This document shows positions 46,191 to 54,988 of a stretch of DNA of 64,000 nucleotides, one piece after another; within the stretch, counting starts at the first letter, position 1, and each line of letters opens with the position of its first letter. The DNA comes from Halarcobacter anaerophilus. Lineage in GTDB: Bacteria > Campylobacterota > Campylobacteria > Campylobacterales > Arcobacteraceae. The stretch covers positions 930,001 to 994,000 of the forward strand of contig NZ_CP041070.1 of assembly GCF_006459125.1 (NCBI RefSeq). The letters are read 5' to 3'. The notes beneath the pieces are model-generated. The model worked only from the letters and a program-made list of their open reading frames with translations. It ran no database searches and was not told where the DNA came from. The translations under genes and the position numbers were made by a program.

Positions 46191-48279
46191 AGAGAATTTT
46201 AAATTAGCTGCAAATGAGTGGACAAGTAAGGATTTACCAGGGTTTATTTATGTTCTAAAATCAGTTACAGCTTCACTTTTGGCTTTATGTTTATGTATGG
46301 TTTTTAACTTACAAATGCCGCAAACATCCGTGTTTACACTATTTATCGTAATGCAGCCTTTTAGCGGACTTGTTTTTTCAAAAAGTTTTTACAGACTTAT
46401 TGGAACAGTTTTGGGAACTATTATGGCAATTGCTCTATTAGGAGCTTTTGCACAAGATAGAGTCTCTTTTACGATATTTTTTGCTCTTTGGGTGGGACTT
46501 TGTTCTGCTGTAGGATTTATGGCAAGAAACTTTATGACATACGGATTTGTTCTTTCAGGTTATACGATTGCTCTTGTAACTATGCCTATAATGGAAACTC
46601 CTTCAGAAGTTTTTAATTTCGGTATTGATAGGCTCTCTGAAGTTCTAATAGGACTTTTGTCTGCAAGTTTCGTAAGTGAAGTACTTTTCCCTCAAAATCT
46701 TTCAAAATCTTTGATAAAAAGCGAAAAAAACAAGTTTAAACTTATATTGGAAAATTTATTAAACAAACAAAGCCTTTTTAATTTTGAAACACCTACTATT
46801 AATTACAGCAGAGATATATTAGGTTCAGACTCATTAAGAGTCAACAGCTCTTTTGAAACAAATTTAAAAAAAGTTGATAAAATCTATTATAAAAGATTGA
46901 ATTTTGAGTTTATGCATATTTGTACAACTTTTTTCTCTTTGAGAAATATAATTAATAACAGCAAAGATGACAAAGTCTTTTTAGAGAGTTTGAAAAAGAT
47001 TTATGATGATTTTGAAGTTGCTTTAAAAGAGTTTCAAGAAAAACCAATAGAAGCAAAAAATATAAATAGTCTTCTTTTCAAATTAAAAGAGGTAAAAGTA
47101 AAATCAAAAAATATAATAGAAGAAGAGAAACAGAGGTTGCAGTTAAACAGTTTTGAATCTCAAAACGATTTTAGAAGTATAACTCATCTTATAAAAAGAC
47201 TTGAAAACGAGCTTTATGAGTATTGCAATACTTATTATAATTTTATAAGCAAAAACAAAAAAATAAAAATATCTCAAAACTTTACACAAAATTTAAAGTT
47301 TTCAACATACAGCGATAATGTATTGATTTTCACAATGATTACAAGAGCTACTTTTGCTTTAATTGTGATGATGAGTTTATGGATGATTACGGGATGGCAT
47401 TATGCGGTTTTTGCCGTAATTCCTGCTGTTGCAAATACTTTGCTTGTAAGTACGGCACCGAATCCATACGGAATAACAAAAAATATGATTATAGGTACGG
47501 TCTTAGGTTTGATAATAACACCGATTTATAATTTTTATCTTATTCCCGCATACGTAAATGATTTATTTACCCTTTGTTTGGTTTTAACGCCTGCTTTGGC
47601 ATTTATTTCGCTTTTGATGATTTTACCGGGAAAAGGTCTTATGGGATTTGGGATTTTATTGATTTTTATCAATACTTGCGCAATATATACCCACTATAAT
47701 ATGACTTTTGAGTTTTTTGCAGATATAAGTATAGCAACAATTATCGGAATGCTTATCTCAGCATATAGTTTTGTTTTGATGGATTTTGCGTCGAATGCCT
47801 GGATTGAATCTAGAGTTAAAAAAGTTCTTAGCAAACAAATAAGCGTATTAACTCAGGATGATTTGGCATTGCAAAGAACGAAACTTGAGATGCTTAATTT
47901 TGATTTGATGCAAAGATATTCTATGGTCGGAAGATTAGACAATAAAACAAATTCAAAAATCTTTATTTGGATTTTATCAACACTTGAAATAGGGAAATCT
48001 ATTATAAATATAAGAAAAAAACAGACAATGTTTACCCAGCGTAAACCTGTCCAAATAAGAATAATACTTAACTATCTTGTAAAACTTTTCAATGAAAAAG
48101 ATAAAACAGACAAAGATAAAATTGTAGTAAAATTCAAGAAACTTATGAATGATTTAGGTAATAAACATCTAAAATCGGCAAATGACCAAGTTTTGTTAAA
48201 AGAGATATATTTAGAGCTTTCTATTATATATTCGATTATTAAAAACAGAAAATTTTTACCTTTGAATGAGGAGAATTAA
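46174..48279 (+). CDS. FUSC family inner-membrane transporter (AaeB-like)
   Basis: A 701-residue permease with two hydrophobic bundles (about residues 20-170 and 390-540), each followed by a cytosolic helical domain. This is the layout of fusaric acid/aromatic acid exporters such as AaeB. It works with the DUF1656 protein and the HlyD-type adaptor downstream. It is translationally coupled to both neighbours (17-base overlap upstream, 1-base overlap downstream). Confidence 0.92.
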   Translation: MLAITKENFKLAANEWTSKDLPGFIYVLKSVTASLLALCLCMVFNLQMPQTSVFTLFIVMQPFSGLVFSKSFYRLIGTVLGTIMAIALLGAFAQDRVSFTIFFALWVGLCSAVGFMARNFMTYGFVLSGYTIALVTMPIMETPSEVFNFGIDRLSEVLIGLLSASFVSEVLFPQNLSKSLIKSEKNKFKLILENLLNKQSLFNFETPTINYSRDILGSDSLRVNSSFETNLKKVDKIYYKRLNFEFMHICTTFFSLRNIINNSKDDKVFLESLKKIYDDFEVALKEFQEKPIEAKNINSLLFKLKEVKVKSKNIIEEEKQRLQLNSFESQNDFRSITHLIKRLENELYEYCNTYYNFISKNKKIKISQNFTQNLKFSTYSDNVLIFTMITRATFALIVMMSLWMITGWHYAVFAVIPAVANTLLVSTAPNPYGITKNMIIGTVLGLIITPIYNFYLIPAYVNDLFTLCLVLTPALAFISLLMILPGKGLMGFGILLIFINTCAIYTHYNMTFEFFADISIATIIGMLISAYSFVLMDFASNAWIESRVKKVLSKQISVLTQDDLALQRTKLEMLNFDLMQRYSMVGRLDNKTNSKIFIWILSTLEIGKSIINIRKKQTMFTQRKPVQIRIILNYLVKLFNEKDKTDKDKIVVKFKKLMNDLGNKHLKSANDQVLLKEIYLELSIIYSIIKNRKFLPLNEEN

Positions 48280-48479
48280 TGGAGCAGATAATATCGCTAT
48301 TTGGTGTACAAATTCCTACATTGGTTGCAGTTTTTTTATTTGCTGGAATTGTACAAATTGCAATAAACAGAGTTCTGTCAAGTTTGGGTGTATATGAGTT
48401 TGTCTGGCATCCTGGACTTTTTAGAACGGCACTTTTTATGTGCATATTTACAACTTTTTCACTTTTAATTTATAAATAA
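48279..48479 (+). CDS. DUF1656 (AaeX-like) small membrane protein
   Basis: A 66-residue protein with two hydrophobic helices and the family pattern FGVQIPTLVAVFL...VYEFVWHPGLFRTALF. It always accompanies FUSC/HlyD efflux pairs; its role is unclear. It overlaps the FUSC stop by one base. Confidence 0.9.
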   Translation: MEQIISLFGVQIPTLVAVFLFAGIVQIAINRVLSSLGVYEFVWHPGLFRTALFMCIFTTFSLLIYK

Positions 48480-48487
48480 GGATATAA

Positions 48488-49390
48488 ATGAATAATAAAT
48501 TCGTAAAACTATTAAGATATATTATTACTTTCAGTATTGTAACTATTGCAGCGTTATTAACTTTAAAATTATGGCATAATTATGTGGACTCACCTTGGAC
48601 GAGAGACGGAAGAATAAGAGCTGATATTACTTTGGTTGCTCCTGATGTAGCCGGAATAATCACAAAAGTTTATGTAAAAGATAACCAGTATGTAAAACAA
48701 GGAGAGAAACTTTTTGAAATAGATAAAAAGAGATTTGAGGCAAATATTTCAAAACTAAGTTCCATTGTAAATTTAAAAGAAGCAAACTATAAAATGAGAA
48801 AAGCCGAATACTATAAAAGAAGTTTGGGTGATGACAGCGTAATAGCAAAAGATGTGAAAGATGATGCAAAATATAAACTTCTTATGGCAAAAGAGGAGTT
48901 AAATGAAGCTGTTTCAAAACTAGAGCTTGCAAAACTTGATTTACAAAGATCAACGATTTTTGCTCCTACTAACGGATGGATAAATAATTTACTTGTAAAA
49001 CAAGGGGATTTTATAAAAGTAGGGCAGAGCCATTTATCTATATTAAATGAGAATAGTTTTTGGGTATATGGATATTTTGAAGAGCATAAAATTCCTAAGA
49101 TTCATGTAGGTGATGAAGCAATTATGCAGCCAATGGGAACGGACTTTACTATAAAAGGTCATGTAGAGAGTATAGCAAGTGGTATTACGGATAGAGACAA
49201 CCAAAGAGGTGCTGGTCTTTTGGCAAATGTCGATCCCTCTTTTACCTGGGTTAGATTGGCTCAAAGAATTCCTGTAAGAATAGCAATTGATGAAGTACCT
49301 AAAGAGTATATTTTAAGAGCGGGGACAACTTGTATTATTGAAGTTTTAGAAAAAAATAAAGATGAAGATTCTAAAGAGAAAACTCTTTAA
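48488..49390 (+). CDS. HlyD-family periplasmic adaptor (AaeA/EmrA-like)
   Basis: A 300-residue membrane-fusion protein. One N-terminal membrane helix (residues ~12-28) is followed by a lipoyl-type segment (RADITLVAPDVAGIITKVYV and DNQYVKQGEKLFEID), a coiled-coil hairpin (~75-150), and the second lipoyl half APTNGWINNLLVKQGDF. It links the FUSC pump to the NodT-type channel encoded in the same operon and ends the operon. Confidence 0.95.
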   Translation: MNNKFVKLLRYIITFSIVTIAALLTLKLWHNYVDSPWTRDGRIRADITLVAPDVAGIITKVYVKDNQYVKQGEKLFEIDKKRFEANISKLSSIVNLKEANYKMRKAEYYKRSLGDDSVIAKDVKDDAKYKLLMAKEELNEAVSKLELAKLDLQRSTIFAPTNGWINNLLVKQGDFIKVGQSHLSILNENSFWVYGYFEEHKIPKIHVGDEAIMQPMGTDFTIKGHVESIASGITDRDNQRGAGLLANVDPSFTWVRLAQRIPVRIAIDEVPKEYILRAGTTCIIEVLEKNKDEDSKEKTL

Positions 49391-49394
49391 AATC

Positions 49395-50213
49395 TTATAT
49401 CTTTAAAGCTCTTAAATAATCTTCAATCATAGGAAGATAATCTTTTCTGCAAATAAGATGAGAATCTAAATTGGAATCAACTTTTGTAAGTTTTACGTCA
49501 TCAAGGTAACCGAACTTTTCGACTATCTTTTTTGATAAAAGGCTAACTCCATAACCTGCTTTTACACAGCCTAACATCAATTCATAATTTTGAAGTGCGA
49601 TTGTTTTGTACTTCTCTTTTTTATTCTTTTTTACGTATTCTTGTAAGTATAAACAGTATGTACAACTATTTTTATAAGATAGAACACAATTTTGTGCTTT
49701 TTTATTTTTTGGTTCTATAAAATATATTTCATCTTTGAAACTATTTAAAACCTCTATATCTTTGTTGTTTGGATTTCCGTTTACAAAAGCAATATCTATC
49801 TCATAATTAAGTAATTTATCTATTAGATTTATGCTGCTATCTATATTAAACTCTATTTTCATATCTTTGAAATCTCTATTTAACATCTCAAGAATAGGGA
49901 TTAACCTTATTGTTGCATTTGATTGGGTTGAACCCAGTCTTAATAACTCTTGATGATTTATATTCCTCATTTTTAGAGTTGCTTCTTCGACTTTTTTTAC
50001 AATATCAACTGCATAAGGGTAGAACTTTTCACCTTCAAAAGTTAATACGACGCCTCTGTTTGTTCTATGAAAAAGTTCATAACCCAAACTTTTTTCAAGC
50101 TGTTTTATACGAAGAGTTACGTTTGACTGGGTAAATCCCAACTCTTTTGCCCCAGCAGAAATACTTTTCGTATTTGCAACCGAGATAAAAACTTTTAGAA
50201 GATTTGAATCCAT
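49395..50213 (-). CDS. LysR family transcriptional regulator
   Basis: A 272-residue LysR-type regulator. Winged HTH at the N-terminus (SISAGAKELGFTQSNVTLRI, residues ~16-35) and a type-2 periplasmic-binding effector domain from about residue 88. ATG 50213 follows AAGGAT. It lies 9 bases after the TauE permease gene on the same strand and so probably regulates that permease or genes elsewhere. It is convergent with the efflux operon. Confidence 0.94.
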   Translation of the reverse strand: MDSNLLKVFISVANTKSISAGAKELGFTQSNVTLRIKQLEKSLGYELFHRTNRGVVLTFEGEKFYPYAVDIVKKVEEATLKMRNINHQELLRLGSTQSNATIRLIPILEMLNRDFKDMKIEFNIDSSINLIDKLLNYEIDIAFVNGNPNNKDIEVLNSFKDEIYFIEPKNKKAQNCVLSYKNSCTYCLYLQEYVKKNKKEKYKTIALQNYELMLGCVKAGYGVSLLSKKIVEKFGYLDDVKLTKVDSNLDSHLICRKDYLPMIEDYLRALKI

Positions 50214-50222
50214 ATCTATCCT

Positions 50223-50966
50223 TTAAGCACCTAAGGTTTGAATAACCAAAGTTGAAGCAATTATAAAAAGAAGTCCTTTTAAAATCTTTACATATAATTT
50301 TGCATCAATTATTTTTTTTACTTTTATTCCTAAATACATTCCGACAAGAAGTACGGCAACACTTATCATAGAGATATTAAAATCTTCCATCGTAAAAGAA
50401 CCGTAATATAAAAATACGGAAATTTGACCAATTTTAGTAAATAAAAAACATAAATTTGATAACTGTACGGTATCTTTTCTTGAATATTTTAATTGTAAAG
50501 TATACATTATCATAAGAGGCGCAACAATATTTGTAAGTCCCGATAACATCCCGCCGAATATTCCCAGTCCGTAAGTTGAAGCTTTCGGATATTTTGATAC
50601 GAAAGTCGCTTCTATCTTTACAAAAGATTGAAGTAGATATAAAAAAATAATAGCTGCAAGTAAAAGTTTAAAAAACTCTGAATTTGTATAAAGCAATAAA
50701 ACAGTACCCAAAGCACTACCTATTACCATCAAAGTAATAATAAACCAAAATTTTCTTAACGCTTCAAAAAATTTACCTTCACTTGAAATACTCACAATAT
50801 TTGCCACCATGGTAGGAATAAGCATATATAAAATAGTTGTTTGCATATCAGTAAACAAAGCTACAACAGGAGTAGAAATCATTCCAAAACCAAAACCGAT
50901 AGCTCCATGAACAATAGAAGCGAAAAAAAGAGTGAGACAAAGAACGAGAATAAAACTGACGTCCAT
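50223..50966 (-). CDS. TauE/SafE family anion permease
   Basis: A 247-residue membrane protein with about seven to eight hydrophobic segments, belonging to the sulfite/sulfonate/organosulfur exporter family. Hallmarks are SIVHGAIGFGFGMISTPVVAL near the start and a related repeat GIFGGMLSGLTNIVAPLMIMY in the second half. I chose ATG 50966 with an AAGGAT ribosome binding site; a longer frame from 51008 adds a non-conserved hydrophobic stretch. Substrate unknown. Operon with LysR. Confidence 0.9.
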   Translation of the reverse strand: MDVSFILVLCLTLFFASIVHGAIGFGFGMISTPVVALFTDMQTTILYMLIPTMVANIVSISSEGKFFEALRKFWFIITLMVIGSALGTVLLLYTNSEFFKLLLAAIIFLYLLQSFVKIEATFVSKYPKASTYGLGIFGGMLSGLTNIVAPLMIMYTLQLKYSRKDTVQLSNLCFLFTKIGQISVFLYYGSFTMEDFNISMISVAVLLVGMYLGIKVKKIIDAKLYVKILKGLLFIIASTLVIQTLGA

Positions 50967-51123
50967 ATGAGAATCCTTAATATTACATATAATTATTAAT
51001 AATACCAAATGATATTACAGATAATTATAGCTAAAAAGAATAAAAGATAAATAAATCTATAATAAAAAAAGAAAATAGACTAAAAGCCGAAAAACTTAGA
51101 TACAATTGCAAAAAAGGAATTTT

Positions 51124-51462
51124 TTGAAAAAAACTTTTAATCTACAAGTAGAAAACAAGAATCAAGATAGAAATGTAGACTCTATCAAAAATGAAATAAG
51201 AAAATATATAAAAAGAGAGCAAAAGAAGTCTCTTCCAGAAGGAAAAGATTTTTGGTTTTTTGATTGTAAGTTTGCCAAAGATGAAGATACTCCTAAAGAG
51301 ATATCCTTTGCAGATATAATAAAATTTGTAAATGAAGCAGTTGAAGCAAACAGTAAAACTTTTTATTTAGAGATAATCTCAAGAGCTGAAGAAAAAGTTG
51401 TTGAGGAGGAGATAGTAGAGATAATTGAATTAAGTGAAGAGGGAGAGATAAAAGAAAATTAG
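51124..51462 (+). CDS. DUF6172 family protein
   Basis: A 112-residue cytosolic protein. It starts at TTG 51124 (MKKTFNLQVENKNQDRNVDS), with AAGGA eight bases upstream. The segment IKNEIRKYIKREQKKSLPEG and the following FWFFDCKF are characteristic of the family. The C-terminus is very acidic. Function unknown. It converges on the RelA/SpoT-domain gene with a shared terminator. Confidence 0.82.
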   Translation: MKKTFNLQVENKNQDRNVDSIKNEIRKYIKREQKKSLPEGKDFWFFDCKFAKDEDTPKEISFADIIKFVNEAVEANSKTFYLEIISRAEEKVVEEEIVEIIELSEEGEIKEN

Positions 51463-51470
51463 TCTTTTTT

Positions 51471-51500
51471 ATAAAGTATCTATTTAAATAAATACTTTAT
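51471..51500. terminator. Bidirectional terminator between DUF6172 and RelA/SpoT genes
   Basis: ATAAAGTAT (51471-51479) pairs with ATACTTTAT (51492-51500) around a 12-base loop, followed by TTTATTT on one side and preceded by a T-run on the other. The stop codon of the minus-strand gene lies inside it. Confidence 0.6.
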
Positions 51501-52679
51501 TTTATTTCCTAATCTAAATATACTTGGATTAATTCTTTTGTATGCTTCTTGTAAGGTGACAATATTTTTTATAAAAGTTGTAGAATCTGCAAAATAGTTT
51601 GGATATGCAATACCTATATCTTTGATAGAATTAGAAGAGACTAATGCTGCGACATAAGTGTTTCCAAAAAGAATTTGCTTCTCTGCTGTTAAATATTCTT
51701 TTGTAGCTTTGTCTATTTCATCAACAGGGAAATAACTACTTTTTAACTGAAAAGTTTCATCTTTTATTTTACTGTTTTCAGAGAATACTTTATCTAATTT
51801 TGTTATTTCTATTAAAATATAACCTTCTGAATTTCCATTTTTATTACTTATCAATTGCAAGTGTGTTGCTGTTTTATCTAATGATTTACTGTATAAGTCA
51901 AATTTTTTTATAATATCCAATTTCTGTGATAAAGAATATACTTGATATAAAGAGAATTCCATTTTTTCTTTATTTTTTTTATATTCTTGCATATAGTTTT
52001 GAAAATTAAATCTTATATTTTCTTCATTTAAAAATATATTTTTTTCAAGAAGAGTAAATTGCTCTGAACAATATTTAAAAAAATTACTCCAGTTTCTATC
52101 TTTTATTTGATTTGTTTTTATTGATTGGTCTGTAAATAAATCAACTATTTCTAAAGCAGTAGCCCATGAGTGTTGAGTTTTAGTCCTTATTTGCAATTCT
52201 ATTTTTCTAAGTTCTCCATGAATATTTGGAAATCGACCTATTAAATGAATACTTTTATAACCATCAGGTTTAGGGTCTTCTATATAATTATTCCTAACTA
52301 CAAAATCTTTACTTTTTGTTAAAAATCTTACAAGCTTTTGAACTTTCTTTATATTAGAAAATATAATTCTACATCCTCCAATATCATTCATTGTAGTTAA
52401 TTGCATTTGTTTATTTTTTGAATCACTTGCTTTATATCGATTTAGTTTTTTTATTATTGAATCTGTTCTTTTTAACCTTTTTGCAAAAATTGCTTCTTTT
52501 TCAATATTAAAAGATATTTCTTTTAAAAGTTTTTCAGCTAATTCAAGAGGATAAGAATGGTCTTTTCTCCACGCTGATAAAATATTTAGTGCTTTTTCAT
52601 CCTTAATATTTGCTACTAGTCTTTTACCTGCCTTCTTAATATCATTTTTAGAATACTCGCAATTTTCTAATTTACTCAA
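51480..52679 (-). CDS. Stand-alone RelA/SpoT synthetase-domain protein
   Basis: A 399-residue protein with a (p)ppGpp-synthetase-like nucleotidyltransferase domain at residues ~60-200. Motifs are MNDIGGCRIIFSN, KPDGYKSIHLIGRF and ELQIRTKTQHSWATALEI. There is no HD hydrolase and no TGS/ACT region, so it is not a housekeeping RelA or SpoT. The C-terminal ~180 residues are unlike the usual short alarmone synthetases and contain no family I know. The start is TTG 52679 after AAAGGA. It could be a small alarmone synthetase, or a toxic or defence-type synthetase. No antitoxin gene is adjacent. Confidence 0.85.
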   Translation of the reverse strand: MSKLENCEYSKNDIKKAGKRLVANIKDEKALNILSAWRKDHSYPLELAEKLLKEISFNIEKEAIFAKRLKRTDSIIKKLNRYKASDSKNKQMQLTTMNDIGGCRIIFSNIKKVQKLVRFLTKSKDFVVRNNYIEDPKPDGYKSIHLIGRFPNIHGELRKIELQIRTKTQHSWATALEIVDLFTDQSIKTNQIKDRNWSNFFKYCSEQFTLLEKNIFLNEENIRFNFQNYMQEYKKNKEKMEFSLYQVYSLSQKLDIIKKFDLYSKSLDKTATHLQLISNKNGNSEGYILIEITKLDKVFSENSKIKDETFQLKSSYFPVDEIDKATKEYLTAEKQILFGNTYVAALVSSNSIKDIGIAYPNYFADSTTFIKNIVTLQEAYKRINPSIFRLGNKIKYLFK

Positions 52680-52897
52680 TTATCATTCCTTTATAAACTA
52701 TTATATTATTATATCTTTTGATAATTAGTGAAAAATAAATTTTGACTTAGAAATAACTTAATAAGATTATTTTATAATTTAACTACCTTCAAAAGAGTTA
52801 ATTCTATGAAAATTCAAGGAGAAGTGAAATTTTGACAATTGAGCATAATGAAGGTATGCGATTGAACTAAAAATTTACTTCAACGTAGAAGATTTAT

Positions 52898-52923
52898 GCA
52901 AAAGCTTTTTAAAGAGCTTTTGC
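52898..52923 (-). terminator. Stem-loop over the htpG stop codon
   Basis: GCAAAAGCT (52898-52906) and AGCTTTTGC (52915-52923) are perfect 9-bp arms around an 8-base loop holding the htpG stop. There is no clear U-run on the minus strand after it, so termination strength is uncertain. The gap 52680-52908 otherwise shows only very short frames. Confidence 0.5.
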
Positions 52924-54822
52924 TGTAATTCGTGATAGTCTTTGTGCAAACGCAACTGTATCTGTGATTTCCATACCTTCACTTAGTTTTGCTTGGTCAA
53001 GTAGTACCCACGATACGTCTTCAACTAGTTTTTCATCATTTAAATCTTTTAGTTTAGTAACAATTTCATGATCCGGGTTAATCTCTAAAATAGGTGCTGA
53101 CTCAGGCATCTCTTGTCCCATAGCTCTCATCATTTGAGCCATTTGTTGCATTTGTGCATCACCTGCGTCTTTTACTACACAAGATGGAGAGTTTGATAAT
53201 CTATTTGTGATTTTTACCTCTTTTACAGCTTCTCCTAGAGCACCTTTGATTTTTTCGGTGATATCTTTGAATTTTTCTTCAACCTCTTTTTTCTCTTCTT
53301 CTGTTTGTTCAACTTTCGGAGGCTCAACTGCTGTAATATCTTTAAATTCCCACTCTTTGTAAGCACCGTACATAGGTGTTATAATCTCATCTATCTCTTT
53401 GTCATCCAAGATTAAAACTTCAATATCATTTTTCTTATAACTTTCCAAAAGCGGAGAGTTTCTTAATACGTTCTCATTTTCACCGACGATATAGTAAATA
53501 GCTTTTTGTTCACTATCTGCTCTGTCTTTGTAAGCTTCTAGCGAGGTCATGTTATTTTTTTCTGCTTTTGTTGATTTAAATCTTAGTAGTTCTAAAAGTA
53601 GTTCTTTGTTTGTGAAATCTTGATAAGCCCCTTCTTTAAGAGGTCTGTTATATTGTTCTATAAACTCTTTGTATTTTTCTTCATCTTTTGATAATTTTTT
53701 GATTTCATTTAAAATCTTTTTAACAGAACCTTGTTTGATATTTGCCATAACTCTGTTTTCTTGTAAGATTTCTCTTGATACGTTTAACGGTAAATCTTCA
53801 GAATCAATAATCCCTCTAACAAATCTTAAATATGTAGGTAAAAGTTCTTTTTCATCATCTGTAATAAATACTCTTTTAACGTATAGTTTAACTCCCGGTT
53901 GATAATCTGCTCTATACATATCCATTGGAGCAGTTTTTGGCACGTAAAATAGTGTTGTATACTCATTTACCCCTTCTGCTTTTGTATGAATTGTAAGCAT
54001 AGGATCTTGAGAATCGTGAGAAATCGATTTATAAAACTCATTATAATCTTCTTGTTTTAGATTTGATTTTGATTGAGTCCATAAAGCAGTAGCTGCATTT
54101 GCTTGTTCTCTTTTATTCTCTTTTGTTTTTTTAGCCTCTTTCCCTGCTTTTTTATCTTCTTCGCTTAACTCTTCCGTTACTTCTTCACTATAGTTTAAGA
54201 AAATTGGATAAGCAATATGATTAGAGTATTTTTTTACAATAGTTTCAACTCTGTATTTTGAAGTATAATCTTCTGCTTCTTCATCTTTAAGTTTGATATA
54301 AATTACCGTACCGCTTGTATCTTTAATGCAAGGATTTAGTTCAAATTCACCTGTTCCCGTACTTGTCCATTTGTAAGCTGTATCTTCACCTGCTTTTTTT
54401 GAGATTACATCTACTTTTTCTGCAACCATAAATACAGAATAAAACCCAACCCCGAATTGTCCGATAAGATTTGAATCTTTTTTTGCATCACCGGTTAAAG
54501 CTTCGACAAAAGATTTTGTACCAGATTTTGCAATAGTTCCTATTGAGTTGATTAAATCTTCTTCATTCATACCGATACCGTTATCGGCAATAGTAATTGA
54601 TTTATCTTCTTCATCAAGTTTTATATTGATTTCACCTGACCAGTCTTCTGGAAGTTTTGCTTTTATATTTTCATCAGTTAGTTTTAAATAGTTTAATTTA
54701 TCAATTGCATCACTTGCATTGGATACAAGTTCTCTTATAAAAATCTCTTTATTTGAATATAAAGAGTGTGTCATTAAATGTAATAGTTGTCCTACTTCTG
54801 TTTGAAATTGATGTTTTGCCAT
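52909..54822 (-). CDS. htpG: Molecular chaperone HtpG (Hsp90)
   Basis: Bacterial Hsp90, an ATP-dependent chaperone dimer. The N-terminal GHKL ATPase is clear: ELVSNASDAIDKL, DNGIGM, and QFGVGFYSVF. The middle domain has DSEDLPLNVSREILQ, and the C-terminal dimerisation region follows. The length of 637 is normal. A ribosome binding site TAGGAG precedes ATG 54822. Upstream lie a CIRCE-type element (54906-54932) and a second large inverted repeat, suggesting heat-shock control by HrcA. Confidence 0.97.
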   Translation of the reverse strand: MAKHQFQTEVGQLLHLMTHSLYSNKEIFIRELVSNASDAIDKLNYLKLTDENIKAKLPEDWSGEINIKLDEEDKSITIADNGIGMNEEDLINSIGTIAKSGTKSFVEALTGDAKKDSNLIGQFGVGFYSVFMVAEKVDVISKKAGEDTAYKWTSTGTGEFELNPCIKDTSGTVIYIKLKDEEAEDYTSKYRVETIVKKYSNHIAYPIFLNYSEEVTEELSEEDKKAGKEAKKTKENKREQANAATALWTQSKSNLKQEDYNEFYKSISHDSQDPMLTIHTKAEGVNEYTTLFYVPKTAPMDMYRADYQPGVKLYVKRVFITDDEKELLPTYLRFVRGIIDSEDLPLNVSREILQENRVMANIKQGSVKKILNEIKKLSKDEEKYKEFIEQYNRPLKEGAYQDFTNKELLLELLRFKSTKAEKNNMTSLEAYKDRADSEQKAIYYIVGENENVLRNSPLLESYKKNDIEVLILDDKEIDEIITPMYGAYKEWEFKDITAVEPPKVEQTEEEKKEVEEKFKDITEKIKGALGEAVKEVKITNRLSNSPSCVVKDAGDAQMQQMAQMMRAMGQEMPESAPILEINPDHEIVTKLKDLNDEKLVEDVSWVLLDQAKLSEGMEITDTVAFAQRLSRITAKAL

Positions 54823-54865
54823 TAATCATTTCTCCTATAATTTTATTTTTATTATATGAAATTTT

Positions 54866-54900
54866 ATCAAAACTTTATAAAAGGAAGCTAAAGTTTTGAT
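54866..54900. promoter_or_regulatory. 11-bp inverted repeat in the htpG promoter region
   Basis: ATCAAAACTTT (54866-54876) and AAAGTTTTGAT (54890-54900) are perfect 11-bp arms around a 13-base spacer. The repeat lies just upstream of the htpG start and 5 bases from the CIRCE-type element. A further GTTTTGAT copy is at 54950-54957. It may be a second operator or a leader hairpin of the htpG mRNA. Confidence 0.55.
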
Positions 54901-54905
54901 ACTTT

Positions 54906-54932
54906 TTAGCACTTTTTAGTTTAAAGTGCTAA
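54906..54932. promoter_or_regulatory. CIRCE-type operator (HrcA site) between htpG and ciaB
   Basis: TTAGCACTT, nine bases, AAGTGCTAA: a perfect 9-bp inverted repeat with a 9-base spacer. The CIRCE consensus is TTAGCACTC-N9-GAGTGCTAA, so only the innermost base of each arm differs, and symmetrically. HrcA represses heat-shock genes at this element. It lies 84 bases before htpG and 57 bases before ciaB and could act on either or both. Confidence 0.85.
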
Positions 54933-54988
54933 AGTTAAGCTTTTTTAATGTTTTGATAAGATAGAATAATTTTCTATAAAGGATTAAT

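Noticed and set aside
52806-52871. Two mini-frames upstream of htpG's 3' side, one after a GGAGAAG sequence
   Set aside because: Only about 10 codons each, without recognisable content; more likely random or gene debris.
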